DNA of 64,000 nt from Synechococcus sp. A18-25c (lineage in GTDB: Bacteria; Cyanobacteriota; Cyanobacteriia; PCC-6307; Cyanobiaceae), in contig NZ_CP047957.1 in NCBI RefSeq assembly GCF_014280035.1, forward strand, positions 1,612,001 to 1,676,000, given 5' to 3'. A program made the translations under genes and the position numbers. Shown here one piece after another: positions 1 to 8,563 of the stretch (positions within the stretch are counted from its first letter, which is position 1; every line of letters begins with the position of its first letter). The notes under the pieces are model-generated. The model was not told the DNA's origin. It was given only the letters and a program-made list of their open reading frames with translations, and made no database searches.

Positions 1-218
1 AGCACCAGCTGCAATCCCACGCTCAGCCGAAGATCATCAGGAACCCTGGCCATGGATTCCGCATCGGTGACGGGTTCTGCCAGAGGCGGAATGGGGTCTG
101 GTTCGCGCTCGAGCGGAGCAGCCAGCACGCCATTGGGCATCAGCAACGCCAAAGCGGCAAGCGCAGACAGCCCAACAGTTGAACGATGGCGGACAGACAT
201 CCTGATGCGATTGAACAT
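1..218 (-). CDS. secreted protein, N-terminal part only (runs off the left edge)
   Basis: A reading frame opens at an ATG at 218 on the minus strand and stays open to the window edge. A second in-frame ATG at 200 gives a cleaner signal peptide: basic start (SVRHRS), hydrophobic core (LSALAALALL) and a likely Ala-x-Ala cleavage near LAAP. The next residues are acidic and proline-rich (EREPDPIPPLAEPV), like a linker. Only about 70 residues are visible, so the family cannot be named. It lies 16 bases downstream of menB on the same strand and may be co-transcribed with it. Confidence 0.6.
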   Translation of the reverse strand, partial: MFNRIRMSVRHRSTVGLSALAALALLMPNGVLAAPLEREPDPIPPLAEPVTDAESMARVPDDLRLSVGLQLV

Positions 219-234
219 CCCAATCGTTGTCTAG

Positions 235-1110
235 CTACGGCAACCAGGGTGAGGACGAGAAGTCAGGATCCCGTTTTTCCAAGAAGGCATTGCGTCCCTC
301 CTGCCCCTCCTCCGTTCGGTAGAAGAGGTGCGTGGCTTGTCCTGCCAACTCTTGAAGGCCAGCCAGACCATCGGTCTCCGCATTGAAGGCGGCTTTCAGG
401 CAACGGATAGCCGTTGGACTGTGTTGCAGCACCTCTTTGGCCCAACGCACGCCTTCGGCTTCCAGCTCATCGAGTGGCACCACCGCATTCACAAGACCCA
501 TCTCCAGCGCTTGCTCGGCGCCATAGCGGCGGCAGAGAAACCAGATCTCCCGTGCTTTGCGTTGTCCGACGACCCGCGCCAGATACCCAGCTCCGAATCC
601 ACCATCGAAGCTGCCGACGCGCGGACCGGTCTGCCCAAACACGGCGTTGTCCGCCGCCAGGCTGAGATCACAGAGCAGGTGCAGCACCTGTCCACCGCCA
701 ATGGCATAGCCCGCCACCAATGCGATCACCACCTTGGGGAGGCTGCGGATCAATCGCTGCAGATCCAACACATTGAGGCGCGGCAGTCCCTGCTCATCGA
801 GGTAACCACCATCGCCGCGAACGCTTTGATCACCACCAGCGCAGAAGGCATAGCCGCCGTCTTCCGCGGGACCGACACCGGTCAGCAGCACCACCCCAAT
901 GCTGCTGTCATCGCGAATTCGCGTGAAGGCATCGCAAAGCTCGGCCACGGTGCGTGGTCGAAAGGCATTGCGTTTCTGGGGACGATTGATGGCCACACGG
1001 GCCATGCCTGGCGTGGCGCGGTCCAGCCGGATGTCTTCGTACTGAGTCCAGGGATGCCAGGTCACGCCCGGATCACCAGGAAGCACAGGGGATGAGACCG
1101 GATCAGCCAT
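235..1110 (-). CDS. menB: 1,4-dihydroxy-2-naphthoyl-CoA synthase (MenB)
   Basis: Crotonase-family enzyme that closes the second ring of the naphthoquinone, converting o-succinylbenzoyl-CoA to 1,4-dihydroxy-2-naphthoyl-CoA for phylloquinone, the photosystem I quinone. The 291-residue protein has the full MenB length. Visible motifs are [11 protein letters not shown] near residue 43, the oxyanion-hole segment [12 protein letters not shown], and the MenB block [16 protein letters not shown] followed by [14 protein letters not shown]. The C-terminus keeps the [14 protein letters not shown] pattern used for hexamer contacts in MenB. It lies 14 bases downstream of menD on the same strand, so the two are probably one operon. 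Identification is firm. Confidence 0.95.
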   Translation of the reverse strand: MADPVSSPVLPGDPGVTWHPWTQYEDIRLDRATPGMARVAINRPQKRNAFRPRTVAELCDAFTRIRDDSSIGVVLLTGVGPAEDGGYAFCAGGDQSVRGDGGYLDEQGLPRLNVLDLQRLIRSLPKVVIALVAGYAIGGGQVLHLLCDLSLAADNAVFGQTGPRVGSFDGGFGAGYLARVVGQRKAREIWFLCRRYGAEQALEMGLVNAVVPLDELEAEGVRWAKEVLQHSPTAIRCLKAAFNAETDGLAGLQELAGQATHLFYRTEEGQEGRNAFLEKRDPDFSSSPWLP

Positions 1111-1124
1111 GACAAGGACGTCGA

Positions 1125-2900
1125 TCAGCCCTCTGTTGTACCCCCCCGCGCTGATGCGTTGATGAGCGCATCACGCCACTGGCGGCGAAGCTCGGCATCG
1201 TCAACGCGGTTGGTGCAGACCCGAAGCAACACGGTGCATTGCTGCGCCAGGCCCCACTCGAGGGCTGCAGGAAGATCCTCCAGACAGCTGATCTGTCTGC
1301 CTGTCACACCATGCGCTGCCGCCAGAGCCAGCGGATCGCAACGTTGGGGCATGGCAAACAGTCGATCGAATGCAGCCGGCGATGCTGCAGGAATGGGCAG
1401 CTGCCCAAAGATGCCGCCGCCACCGTTATCGATCAGCAACACCACCAGCGGCACCACCGATGCACTGGCCAGCAACCAACCGTTGCTGTCGTGCTGGAGG
1501 GCCAGATCTCCAGTGATCAAAAGGGTTGGGCCGAGAACGCTTGCCAGCCCAAGCGCCAGCGACAAAGTGCCATCAATGCCCGAGGCACCACGAAAGCTGT
1601 AACAGCGACGGGTGCCGATGTCGGCTGCGGCAAAAGCCTGCCAATCCCGCACCGGGCTACTCGCCGCAAGCATCACCGGCAGCCCCTCCGGCAGACAACC
1701 CGGCAGGGCCATCATCAAGGCAGGCTCGTTGATAGCGCCCGCTTCAGCCAGCAGCGATTGCAGTGTGGTGTGAACGCGATGATCGGCCTGCTGCCACCCG
1801 CGAAGCAGGTCAGCAGAGTGCTGGGGTGCAAAGCGGGCATCAGCGCGATTGGCCTTCCACCAGCGCCACAGCCCATGGCTGTCTTGATGGCTGAGTCCGA
1901 GTGGATCGAGGCAACGGGAGTCGCCCTCGGTAATCAGCCATTGCCCCGAACCCTGTTGGCGCAGCCAGGCCTCAAGCCGGCGGCTAGCTGGGAGAGGTCC
2001 AAGGCGCAGCACCTGCAGGGAATCGCATTCATGACTTAGGCCTGCGGGGAGCAGCAGGTCCCAGTGGCGAATCAGTCCGGAGAGCTGGTCAGGCACTGCG
2101 GCCAGCGGATCCGCCAGAAGCGGCCAGCCACTGCAGTCCACCAGCTCTTGCAATGCCTGCTGATACGCGGGCAGATCCGCAGCAAGTCCCCGCCATGGAC
2201 CCGCCACCACAACCCCTGGACGGGACCAGTCAGGAGCGCCCAAAACCGTAGGCCGCGAGTGGGTGTCGGCCGGGCGAGCCAAAGGCCCCTGGGGATCGCT
2301 TGGCATGGCGATCCCCAACCAGAGCTGTTGTTGCTGTTCTGCAGTTGGATGCAACGGCTCTTCGAACGGGAGATTGAGATGCACAGGACCTGGGGGCTGC
2401 AGCATTCGCTCCCAGGCCTGGGTTGTTAGGGAGCTCAGCTCCTCATCCGGCAGACCATGCAGACCATCGACGGGTCCGCTGGCCATCCAACGGCAGGCAC
2501 TGATGAGAAAGTCCTCCTGATTGACCGTCTGATTGGCGCCGCAGTTCTTGAGACGTCGCGGACGATCACCGGTCAAGAACAAAAGAGGAATGCTGGAACG
2601 GTCGGCCTCAACGGCTGCTGGCAGCAGGTTGGCCACTGCTGTGCCGGAGGTGGTGATCACCGCGACAGGTCGGCCAGCGGCCGCTGCCAAACCCAAGGCA
2701 TGAAACCCCGCCGAACGTTCATCAATGGCCGTCACCAGTTCCAGCAAGCCCCGCTCAGCCAATCCACCGGCCGCCAGGGCCAGCGATGCCGATCGGCTCC
2801 CAGGGCACAGCACCACCCGTTGCAGACCCAGCTGCTGGAGTTGCAACAGCAGCCGGATGGCTGCTCTCAGATTGTCGGTGGCGAGGCTCAGGCCAGACAT
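1125..2900 (-). CDS. menD: 2-succinyl-5-enolpyruvyl-6-hydroxy-3-cyclohexene-1-carboxylate synthase (MenD)
   Basis: Thiamine-diphosphate enzyme that joins isochorismate and 2-oxoglutarate, the first committed step of the phylloquinone/menaquinone branch. The 591-residue protein shows the MenD opening [15 protein letters not shown], the cofactor-activating glutamate in [13 protein letters not shown], the conserved [16 protein letters not shown] stretch and the NQTVNQEDF segment. The ThDP/Mg site is near the C-terminus: [16 protein letters not shown] followed by [13 protein letters not shown]. The start [10 protein letters not shown] precedes the first conserved helix directly. It is upstream of menB and divergent from lepB, with 56 bases between them that must carry both promoters. 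Confidence 0.95.
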   Translation of the reverse strand: MSGLSLATDNLRAAIRLLLQLQQLGLQRVVLCPGSRSASLALAAGGLAERGLLELVTAIDERSAGFHALGLAAAAGRPVAVITTSGTAVANLLPAAVEADRSSIPLLFLTGDRPRRLKNCGANQTVNQEDFLISACRWMASGPVDGLHGLPDEELSSLTTQAWERMLQPPGPVHLNLPFEEPLHPTAEQQQQLWLGIAMPSDPQGPLARPADTHSRPTVLGAPDWSRPGVVVAGPWRGLAADLPAYQQALQELVDCSGWPLLADPLAAVPDQLSGLIRHWDLLLPAGLSHECDSLQVLRLGPLPASRRLEAWLRQQGSGQWLITEGDSRCLDPLGLSHQDSHGLWRWWKANRADARFAPQHSADLLRGWQQADHRVHTTLQSLLAEAGAINEPALMMALPGCLPEGLPVMLAASSPVRDWQAFAAADIGTRRCYSFRGASGIDGTLSLALGLASVLGPTLLITGDLALQHDSNGWLLASASVVPLVVLLIDNGGGGIFGQLPIPAASPAAFDRLFAMPQRCDPLALAAAHGVTGRQISCLEDLPAALEWGLAQQCTVLLRVCTNRVDDAELRRQWRDALINASARGGTTEG

Positions 2901-2956
2901 CGGTGCTGATGCGATCCTCGATCAGGGACCACCACCTTGCCCAACCAGGTCAGTTG

Positions 2957-3529
2957 ATGAGCGATCAGTCCAAGCAAGCCAATCAACGCCGCGGTGGCTG
3001 GCGATCACTGCTGGTGTGGGTTCTGCTGGCCCTACTGCTCCGCTGGCAGGTCCTTGAACCACGCTGGATTCCCTCAGGCTCGATGCTGCCGACCCTGCAA
3101 CTGCAGGACCGAATCCTGGTGGAAAAACTGCGTCCACGGCTTGAGCGCCAGCGCCATCAGTCGTTACCGCTCAACAGCGTCGTGGTGTTCCGCGTCCCGG
3201 AACAGCTGGTGCAGGCGGGCTATGACCCGAACGCTGCCTTGATCAAACGCGTGGTGGGACGGCCGGGTGATCAGCTGGAGGTTAAGGAGGGGCAGCTCAT
3301 CAGGAACGGAAGCACCATTCAGGAACCATGGATCGCTGATCGGATGGATTACGCCATGGCTCCAGTTGAGGTGCCCCAAGGTGAGCTGTGGGTGATGGGT
3401 GACAACCGCAACGCCAGCCTGGATTCACATCTGTGGGGTCCACTGCCTGAAGACGATGTGATCGGCACAGCGATTTGGCGTTATTGGCCTCTCAGCCGGT
3501 TCGGTCCAATACGGTTCTCCCGACCGTGA
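2957..3529 (+). CDS. lepB: signal peptidase I
   Basis: Membrane-bound serine/lysine protease that removes signal peptides from exported proteins. The ATG at 2957 gives 190 residues, a normal length for cyanobacterial type I enzymes. One membrane helix (about residues 17-29, SLLVWVLLALLL) is followed by the catalytic serine in PSGSMLPTL, the catalytic lysine in ALIKRVVGRPGDQ, and the C-terminal box MGDNRNASLDSHLWGPLP. Longer in-frame starts exist but would overlap divergent menD and add nothing conserved. The next gene begins 41 bases downstream on the same strand. Confidence 0.93.
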   Translation: MSDQSKQANQRRGGWRSLLVWVLLALLLRWQVLEPRWIPSGSMLPTLQLQDRILVEKLRPRLERQRHQSLPLNSVVVFRVPEQLVQAGYDPNAALIKRVVGRPGDQLEVKEGQLIRNGSTIQEPWIADRMDYAMAPVEVPQGELWVMGDNRNASLDSHLWGPLPEDDVIGTAIWRYWPLSRFGPIRFSRP

Positions 3530-3570
3530 TCAACTGTGATGTTGAGCTCAGCTGCGATAAGGTCACTCAC

Positions 3571-3936
3571 ATGACGGAGAGCGGTGGGATGTTTAACCCT
3601 GAATTTTTGACCACCGACAACCAAGACGGCCAGCCAGTGAATGGCTTGGTTCAGTACCTCCAGGATCAGTCTCCTGATGTGCTGCAGCGGGTTGCCAAAT
3701 CTGCCAGCAACGACATCCAAGACATCATTCGCCACAACGTTCAGGGTTTGCTTGGCATGCTCCCCGGCGAACAGTTTGAAGTGAAGGTCACCGCCAATCG
3801 CGACAATCTGGCCAATATGCTGGCCTCAGCGATGATGACTGGTTACTTCCTTCGCCAGATGGAGCAGCGCAAAGAGCTGGAGGAAACCCTCTTCGGTGAC
3901 GACGACATGGTCATCGACGACGACATCAAGCTCTGA
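3571..3936 (+). CDS. DUF760 family protein
   Basis: Protein of 121 residues belonging to the cyanobacterial and plastid family DUF760, whose function is not firmly known. The core reads LVQYLQDQSPDVLQRVAKSA, then DIIRHNVQGLLGMLP and VTANRDNLANMLASAMMTGYFLRQMEQR, all typical of the family. The C-terminus is strongly acidic (GDDDMVIDDDI). The chosen ATG at 3571 opens with MTESGGMFNPEFL; an upstream extension to 3475 would overlap lepB. It ends 18 bases before the converging DUF4336 gene. Confidence 0.85.
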   Translation: MTESGGMFNPEFLTTDNQDGQPVNGLVQYLQDQSPDVLQRVAKSASNDIQDIIRHNVQGLLGMLPGEQFEVKVTANRDNLANMLASAMMTGYFLRQMEQRKELEETLFGDDDMVIDDDIKL

Positions 3937-3953
3937 ACCATCCCTGATGTCGG

Positions 3954-5138
3954 CTAGCGGGGATCTTGAGGAACCACACCGAGATCTAACAGGGTTTGAT
4001 CGATTCCCCCGAGGAATTCCCAGTTGCCATCGCTGGGTGCCCAGGTTCTGGACTCAATTTGTCGGCGAAGCTCAAACACTTCTTGAGGCCTGAACGCAAG
4101 CGGGGCTGAGTAGTGGGCTGGAACGAGCCAACGCAGATCAAGCTGTTGCTCGAGCTCCATCAGCCACTCCAACAGGGCCTCACGAGCGCGCGGCAACACA
4201 AGCCGTTCCAGCACTGGTGCCACCTGGAGTTTGGGGGTCTGATCACCGATCAGAGCGGCTGCAGCGTCCTGCCAGCCCTGTGTCCAGGCAAAGGGATACA
4301 GACCGAAGTGGGCTCGTGCTGAGCGCAATCCAGGCTTGAACGCCTGGCGAATCACCTCAACAAGACCTGGCACCTCGAGGGGTTCCGGCCGCAGATAAGA
4401 GGCAAACAACACCAAGCGTGCCCAGCCCCTTCGCCTGTTGGCCGGTGTGTCGTCAAACGGTTGATCACCGCGCTCACGGGCGTGAAACAGTAAGGGAGCT
4501 GGATCGGCATTAAACACAGCGGGAGGTTCGGCAGCGATGCCCACCAGGGCATCGGTCACCAGCAGGGCACCCGAAGGACGATGCAGACAGCTGATCTCCT
4601 GAAAGCGACCGACCCCAAGATCAAGTGGCCCAAGGGAGATCCAATGGCAGACGTCACTGTGGGGGACGCCATCGTCGAGCAATACCTTGGTGCGACGGGC
4701 GGGGACACCCAGCCATGACAGAGGCAGCTGCACCGGGAAACTCCACTGGCCTGGGCACACCCACACCTCCGCTTCCGGGAAGGCTCGGGCCAGGGGGCCA
4801 AGAGGAAGTTTGTGCTCCAACCCTGAAGCGGTGGGGAGCACGATCGTGCGCACCGGTCCGTGTTCAGCTTCCAGCGCAGCAATGCCGTCGCGAAGCTCCC
4901 CAGTCGGCGGCAATGGATTCACCAGCATCAAGCCACCAGGCACTTTCACGACCGTGAGACGAATCGGCACGGCGACGTAATACACCCCCTGAAGCTGCTC
5001 AAAACCCCAAACCTGGCCAGGGATCAGCTCTTGTACGTGCGTAGCACGCCGGCCGTAGGGATAGAGAGGCAGCAGCGGCCAGAAACCCCAGCGCTGATCC
5101 GCAGGATTCACACCAGCTCCAGCCACCACGCTCCCCAT
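3954..5138 (-). CDS. DUF4336 domain protein
   Basis: Member of the cyanobacterial/plant DUF4336 family, which resembles metallo-beta-lactamase folds but has no established reaction. Recognisable segments are WGFWPLLPLYPYGRR, VWGFEQLQGVYYVAVPIRLTVVK, TIVLPTASGLEHKLPLGPLARAFP and QWSFPVQLPLSWLG. The start is uncertain: an ATG at 5210 is possible, but the conserved domain begins near residue 18 of the version starting at 5138, so the shorter start is preferred. Its 5' end and upstream DNA (5068-5167) are copied almost exactly at 8329-8428, so the native promoter region has been duplicated. Confidence 0.8.
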   Translation of the reverse strand: MGSVVAGAGVNPADQRWGFWPLLPLYPYGRRATHVQELIPGQVWGFEQLQGVYYVAVPIRLTVVKVPGGLMLVNPLPPTGELRDGIAALEAEHGPVRTIVLPTASGLEHKLPLGPLARAFPEAEVWVCPGQWSFPVQLPLSWLGVPARRTKVLLDDGVPHSDVCHWISLGPLDLGVGRFQEISCLHRPSGALLVTDALVGIAAEPPAVFNADPAPLLFHARERGDQPFDDTPANRRRGWARLVLFASYLRPEPLEVPGLVEVIRQAFKPGLRSARAHFGLYPFAWTQGWQDAAAALIGDQTPKLQVAPVLERLVLPRAREALLEWLMELEQQLDLRWLVPAHYSAPLAFRPQEVFELRRQIESRTWAPSDGNWEFLGGIDQTLLDLGVVPQDPR

Positions 5139-5305
5139 CAATGCAGTGATTCTGCAGAGGAATGGATCAGGCCAGAGGCAAACCACTTCTTCAGCGCAAA
5201 ACAGAGCCATGGGCGCTCCTTGTTCGAAGCCTTGTTTTCAATCCCCCATCCGTCGGAGGCACCAGTGCCCTCTCCATCGTCACCGGCGCCATCTGGCTCA
5301 ATAAG

Positions 5306-6871
5306 TCAGAAGACGAATGTGGTTTTGATCAAGCCGCCCAACTGTTGAAAGCTGGAATCCCTGAGTGTGAGCTCACCCATGGGACGCGACAGATAGAACA
5401 GCGCTGGGGTGACGCTGATGTTGTCGCTCACCTGGAACTGGTACCACCACTCCCAGATGAACTGACCATCCGCAGGGGTGTCGCCACCACGAAGGTCAGT
5501 CGCAAAAACGGGCTGGCCCACGGCCATGCCGGCATTGCTCCCCGCCATAAACACATCGTTCCACTCCAGCCCCACCGTCCAAGACTGACTGCTGCTCACC
5601 TCACCGCTGCTGTCGGTGTCACTGCTGTTGAATCCCAAACCAACGCTCACCGCAGGAACCCAACCGCTCTCTTCCGGTGCCCAGGATCCACCCAGACCAA
5701 AGGCGTGGGTGACGCCACGGGGACTCAGCGACTCCTGCGTCAACAGAGTGGCATAGGCGATCAAGTCATGCCCGTTCTGGATCTGTGAGTAGATCGCGGC
5801 GATCGTCCAACCTTCGGCCTCCCAACCCAACTGAACCGTGCCGGTACCCGCCGCATTGTCAGTCGCGAAACCGCCATCGGGCGTGTCGCTGGCCGCCCCA
5901 TTGGCCGCGACGTAGTTAGCAGAAGCACTGAAGCCACTGGAATCAGACCACGAGATGCCTGCCCCTGCCCCCAGGTTCTTGTTGTAAGCGCCAGGTGCTC
6001 CATTGAGCGTCAGCACCTCGAGAATCGGATCACTGGGATACACGCTCGGCCAGATCGCGAGCATGTCTTCCTGCCCGACGTAGGGACCCGCAGTGATAGT
6101 GATGAACTCACCAATGGGGAAGGAATAGAAGAGCTTGTCGATCGCAAGTTGATTCGGTTGATCACCCTCCTGGAACGCGGTATCCAGGGTGGCCAAACCC
6201 GACGGCCCCCCACTGCCGAAGACGTTGTCGTCACCGTCGAAGTTGCCAGAACGCAGCACGGTGGTCAGCTGATCCTTGCCGGTGAAGGATGTCTCCAGCG
6301 CCAACTGCAGGTCGTAATTGAAAACTGTTCCGCCGAACTCGGCATTGCTGTCTGCGCGAAGCGGAGTCGCGGAACCCATGAAACGATTCGCTCCAACAAC
6401 AAAAGTCGCCAAGCCAGAGAGCTTGGTGGTGGTGGAGAACTGGGTGGCTTCCAGTTCGCCCACGCGGGCTTCCAAACCATCAACACGGCCCTTGATGATG
6501 GCGAGTTCCTTTTCGAACTCCTTCATCAGGCGCTTCAGCTCGTCGGTCACTTCGGTGACGCGGTCGAGACATGCGTTCAGCAGTGCGGCCGCTTCAAAGC
6601 GGGTCATCGCACGGTTGCCGCGGTAGGTGCCGTTGGGGTAGCCAGCGACGCAGCCGTAGCGCTCGATCAGGTTGCTCAGAGCCTGATGAGCCCAGTCCGT
6701 CGGATCAACGTCAGAGAACTGGGTGATGCTGGTGACCTGCTCGAGGCTGCCTGCTGAAGAGCTGGTGGCGTAGTCGGAAAGGCCGTCGATGTGCATCTCG
6801 GCGGCACTAGCGCCACTGGCGATCAGGCCAAGGGCGGCGGGAGCAACCAGTAGTTGCTTGAAAAGTTTCAT
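5306..6871 (-). CDS. SLH-domain outer membrane porin (Som/OprB type)
   Basis: Outer membrane channel of the cyanobacterial Som family. It has a signal peptide (LLVAPAALGLIASGASA), then an S-layer-homology domain at residues 50-105 (FSDVDPTDWAHQALSNLIERYGC ... MTRFEAAALLNACL) that binds peptidoglycan. A coiled coil (about 105-140, ELKRLMKEFEKELAIIKGRVDGLEARVGEL) comes before the carbohydrate-porin-like barrel. The last residue is phenylalanine (TTFVF), as expected for barrel insertion. At 521 residues the length is normal. Substrate is unknown; these porins usually pass small ions and nutrients. It is a single gene with its own leader. Confidence 0.92.
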   Translation of the reverse strand: MKLFKQLLVAPAALGLIASGASAAEMHIDGLSDYATSSSAGSLEQVTSITQFSDVDPTDWAHQALSNLIERYGCVAGYPNGTYRGNRAMTRFEAAALLNACLDRVTEVTDELKRLMKEFEKELAIIKGRVDGLEARVGELEATQFSTTTKLSGLATFVVGANRFMGSATPLRADSNAEFGGTVFNYDLQLALETSFTGKDQLTTVLRSGNFDGDDNVFGSGGPSGLATLDTAFQEGDQPNQLAIDKLFYSFPIGEFITITAGPYVGQEDMLAIWPSVYPSDPILEVLTLNGAPGAYNKNLGAGAGISWSDSSGFSASANYVAANGAASDTPDGGFATDNAAGTGTVQLGWEAEGWTIAAIYSQIQNGHDLIAYATLLTQESLSPRGVTHAFGLGGSWAPEESGWVPAVSVGLGFNSSDTDSSGEVSSSQSWTVGLEWNDVFMAGSNAGMAVGQPVFATDLRGGDTPADGQFIWEWWYQFQVSDNISVTPALFYLSRPMGELTLRDSSFQQLGGLIKTTFVF

Positions 6872-6885
6872 TTGTACGAATTAAA

Positions 6886-6912
6886 GAAACCCCAGAGGTG
6901 ATCTCTGAGGTC
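6886..6912 (-). terminator. terminator-like hairpin after hupE copy 1
   Basis: On the minus strand CCTCAGAG pairs with CTCTGGGG across a short loop and is followed by TTTCTTT. It lies 28 bases past the hupE stop and just before the porin start, so it probably ends the hupE transcript. The stem has one mismatch. Confidence 0.5.
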
Positions 6913-6939
6913 AGAAGCTGTGAAACGACCTGCTCGTGA

Positions 6940-7575
6940 TCAGTCGATCAGGGCAACCCAGGCAAAGGCCATGCCGATGCCCATCCAGATGCCGGCACCA
7001 AGGCGTTGCCCCTGGGCACCAATGCGCTCAAGCAGGGACTGAGACCCGCTGGTCACGACCAGCAGCAATGCGCCTTGCCCGATCAGCAAACCCAGGAAAT
7101 AGGTCGCCAGAGGGGTGGGTTCGGCACCCACAATCGTGCTGCCCAGCAGAAAACCGTGCAGGGTCACGAGCGGCAGCAACCAACTGGTGGGCGTCACGGT
7201 GAGAGCCATCAAACCCTCAACAACCAGGCTGAGAGACACCAGAGCTTCCGCCCAGGGAGCCACGGCATCCGGCAGGGGAATGAACTGCGACAAAACACTC
7301 CCGCCCAAGCCGGCGGCCAACAGAGGAATCACCCAAGTTCGGGGACGTTGCAGGCCGACGAAGGCGATGGCCAGTAGAAACAGCAGATGGTCAGGTCCCA
7401 ACAGGGGGTGACCAATGCCACTCAACAATCCCTGCAGGGCAGAAAGGTCTGTGCTGTCTCCCATGCCGAAGGGGTGATGGGCATGGGCCGGGCTGAACAG
7501 GGAAAGGGTGAGCAATCCCGCAGTGGAGGTCACACCAGCCCTGAGCATGGGGCTGGCTTTGGTCAAAGCGTTCAT
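6940..7575 (-). CDS. hupE: HupE/UreJ-family metal permease, copy 1
   Basis: Predicted cobalt or nickel permease of the HupE/UreJ family. The ATG at 7575 gives 211 residues with a signal-like first helix ending in HAHHPFGMGD, the His-rich family signature that also appears in GPDHLLFLLAIAF. Six or so further hydrophobic helices follow. It is close to identical in the core to the copy at 42602-43207. A cobalamin riboswitch sits directly upstream, so the likely metal is cobalt for B12 synthesis; this link is inference from the leader. Longer starts would run into the riboswitch and are rejected. Confidence 0.88.
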   Translation of the reverse strand: MNALTKASPMLRAGVTSTAGLLTLSLFSPAHAHHPFGMGDSTDLSALQGLLSGIGHPLLGPDHLLFLLAIAFVGLQRPRTWVIPLLAAGLGGSVLSQFIPLPDAVAPWAEALVSLSLVVEGLMALTVTPTSWLLPLVTLHGFLLGSTIVGAEPTPLATYFLGLLIGQGALLLVVTSGSQSLLERIGAQGQRLGAGIWMGIGMAFAWVALID

Positions 7576-7594
7576 ACGATCCGCGTCGTTTGGA

Positions 7595-7722
7595 ATCCTG
7601 GCGGGCGTTCTGACTGACATCGGTGGAGAGCCGACGCTTCACAGCTGCGGGACAGCGACGGATTCGCACCGTTCTTTCCCCGTTTCCTTCAGCAGCTGAT
7701 CCCCGCTGAAACCAGTCGTCTC
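7595..7722 (-). promoter_or_regulatory. cobalamin riboswitch (minus strand)
   Basis: Read on the minus strand, the leader contains GGGGAAAG, GGTGCGAATCC, the B12-box-like CTGTCCCGCAGCTGTGAAGC and the closing GTCAGAACGCCCGCC. These are the landmark elements of the cobalamin riboswitch, in the right order. It ends 20 bases before the hupE start, so it probably hides the ribosome site or stops transcription when B12 is plentiful. Confidence 0.9.
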
Positions 7723-7761
7723 ACACTACAGATCACTGCAGCGAGTGCTACCAACCAAAAG

Positions 7762-7796
7762 AAAAGCCCCTGAATGCTGAGCAATCATGGGCTTTT
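7762..7796. terminator. hairpin with A/T flanks, possible bidirectional terminator
   Basis: AAAAGCCC and GGGCTTTT form a perfect 8-base stem around a 19-base loop. It separates the hupE leader from the broken petJ remnant and could stop transcription from either side. No intact gene points at it from the right. Confidence 0.4.
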
Positions 7797-7836
7797 GTCG
7801 AGGACCTTATGCCCTGAAATTCTGAAGATCTAGCAA

Positions 7837-7976
7837 TCAGCTCCAGCCATTAATTGATTGGGATTCCATGTAAGCGGCAACATCAGCAATATCATCTGAG
7901 CCGAGCTTGCCCCCGAAAGCAGGCATGGCGTTTTTTGCCATTGGTCACCTGGCAAGCGATGGCCTCTTCGCGGTCT
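7837..7976 (-). pseudogene. petJ: cytochrome c6 (petJ) C-terminal remnant
   Basis: The minus strand encodes a peptide reading [14 protein letters not shown] then [14 protein letters not shown] and a stop, which is the C-terminal end of cytochrome c6, including the axial methionine in NAMPAF. Upstream, QVTNG is recovered only by shifting frame at a run of six A bases near 7931-7936; in the direct frame a TGA interrupts it. The haem-binding CxxCH part is absent. An intact petJ lies at 50336-50683 with a similar ending (YVEDQSLQGWS). This is therefore a decayed second copy. Confidence 0.75.
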
Positions 7977-8237
7977 TGATGGCTTTGGTCTTGAGGCTAA
8001 GTTACTGCTGCGAGTGGTTCGGAATTCAACGGAATCTGCACCCTTCTACGATTCACAAATTCGATTCCGCGGCATCACCAATGCAAGCTGAAGATTGCGG
8101 TTGATCGTTGCTGCCCATTGTCTCAACCACTGCCAGAGAAGGTTCGCAAAAGCTCAGGATGAGAAGTTGTTCGTGACGGCAGAGACCTTAGTTAAAGCAT
8201 CCGTCGCCTGGCCATGTGCAATCCCAAAAAAGGTCTC

Positions 8238-8428
8238 AGTTGCACACCATCCAGCCTAGTTGCACAACACTCCAGGGACAAATCGGGGACAAACCCCTTA
8301 AACCTGTTGCAATACCTAAGAGCTAAGTGGCAGCAGCGGCCAGAAACCCCAGCGCTGATCAGCAGGATTCACACCAGCTCCAGCCACCACGCTCCCCATC
8401 AATGCAGTGATTCTGCAGAGGAATGGAA
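8238..8428 (+). repeat. dispersed repeat copy R1, including a duplicated DUF4336 5' segment
   Basis: The left half (8238-8328) carries TTGCACACC, TTGCACAACA, GGGACAAATCGGGGACAAA and ends GCTAAGTGG. Related sequence recurs in the same orientation at 11504 and 14621. The right half (8329-8428) matches 5068-5167, the 5' end and upstream region of the DUF4336 gene, with one clear mismatch. No gene is present in 7977-8563 apart from this repeat. Confidence 0.8.
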
Positions 8429-8563
8429 CAGGCTAGGGTTAGGTCACAAACCACAGCGCTGCAAAGCACCACACAGCACAGCCTGAACGCAGCACGATCT
8501 CGGATCAAGCAATCCAGACGGATTAAGTCAAAACAATCTGTCGAGATGCAAAGCCATGGGATG

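Noticed and set aside
328-1095. Long plus-strand open frame opposite menB
   Set aside because: It mirrors the menB codons, has no domain and an unusual His/Gln-rich composition; menB is certain.
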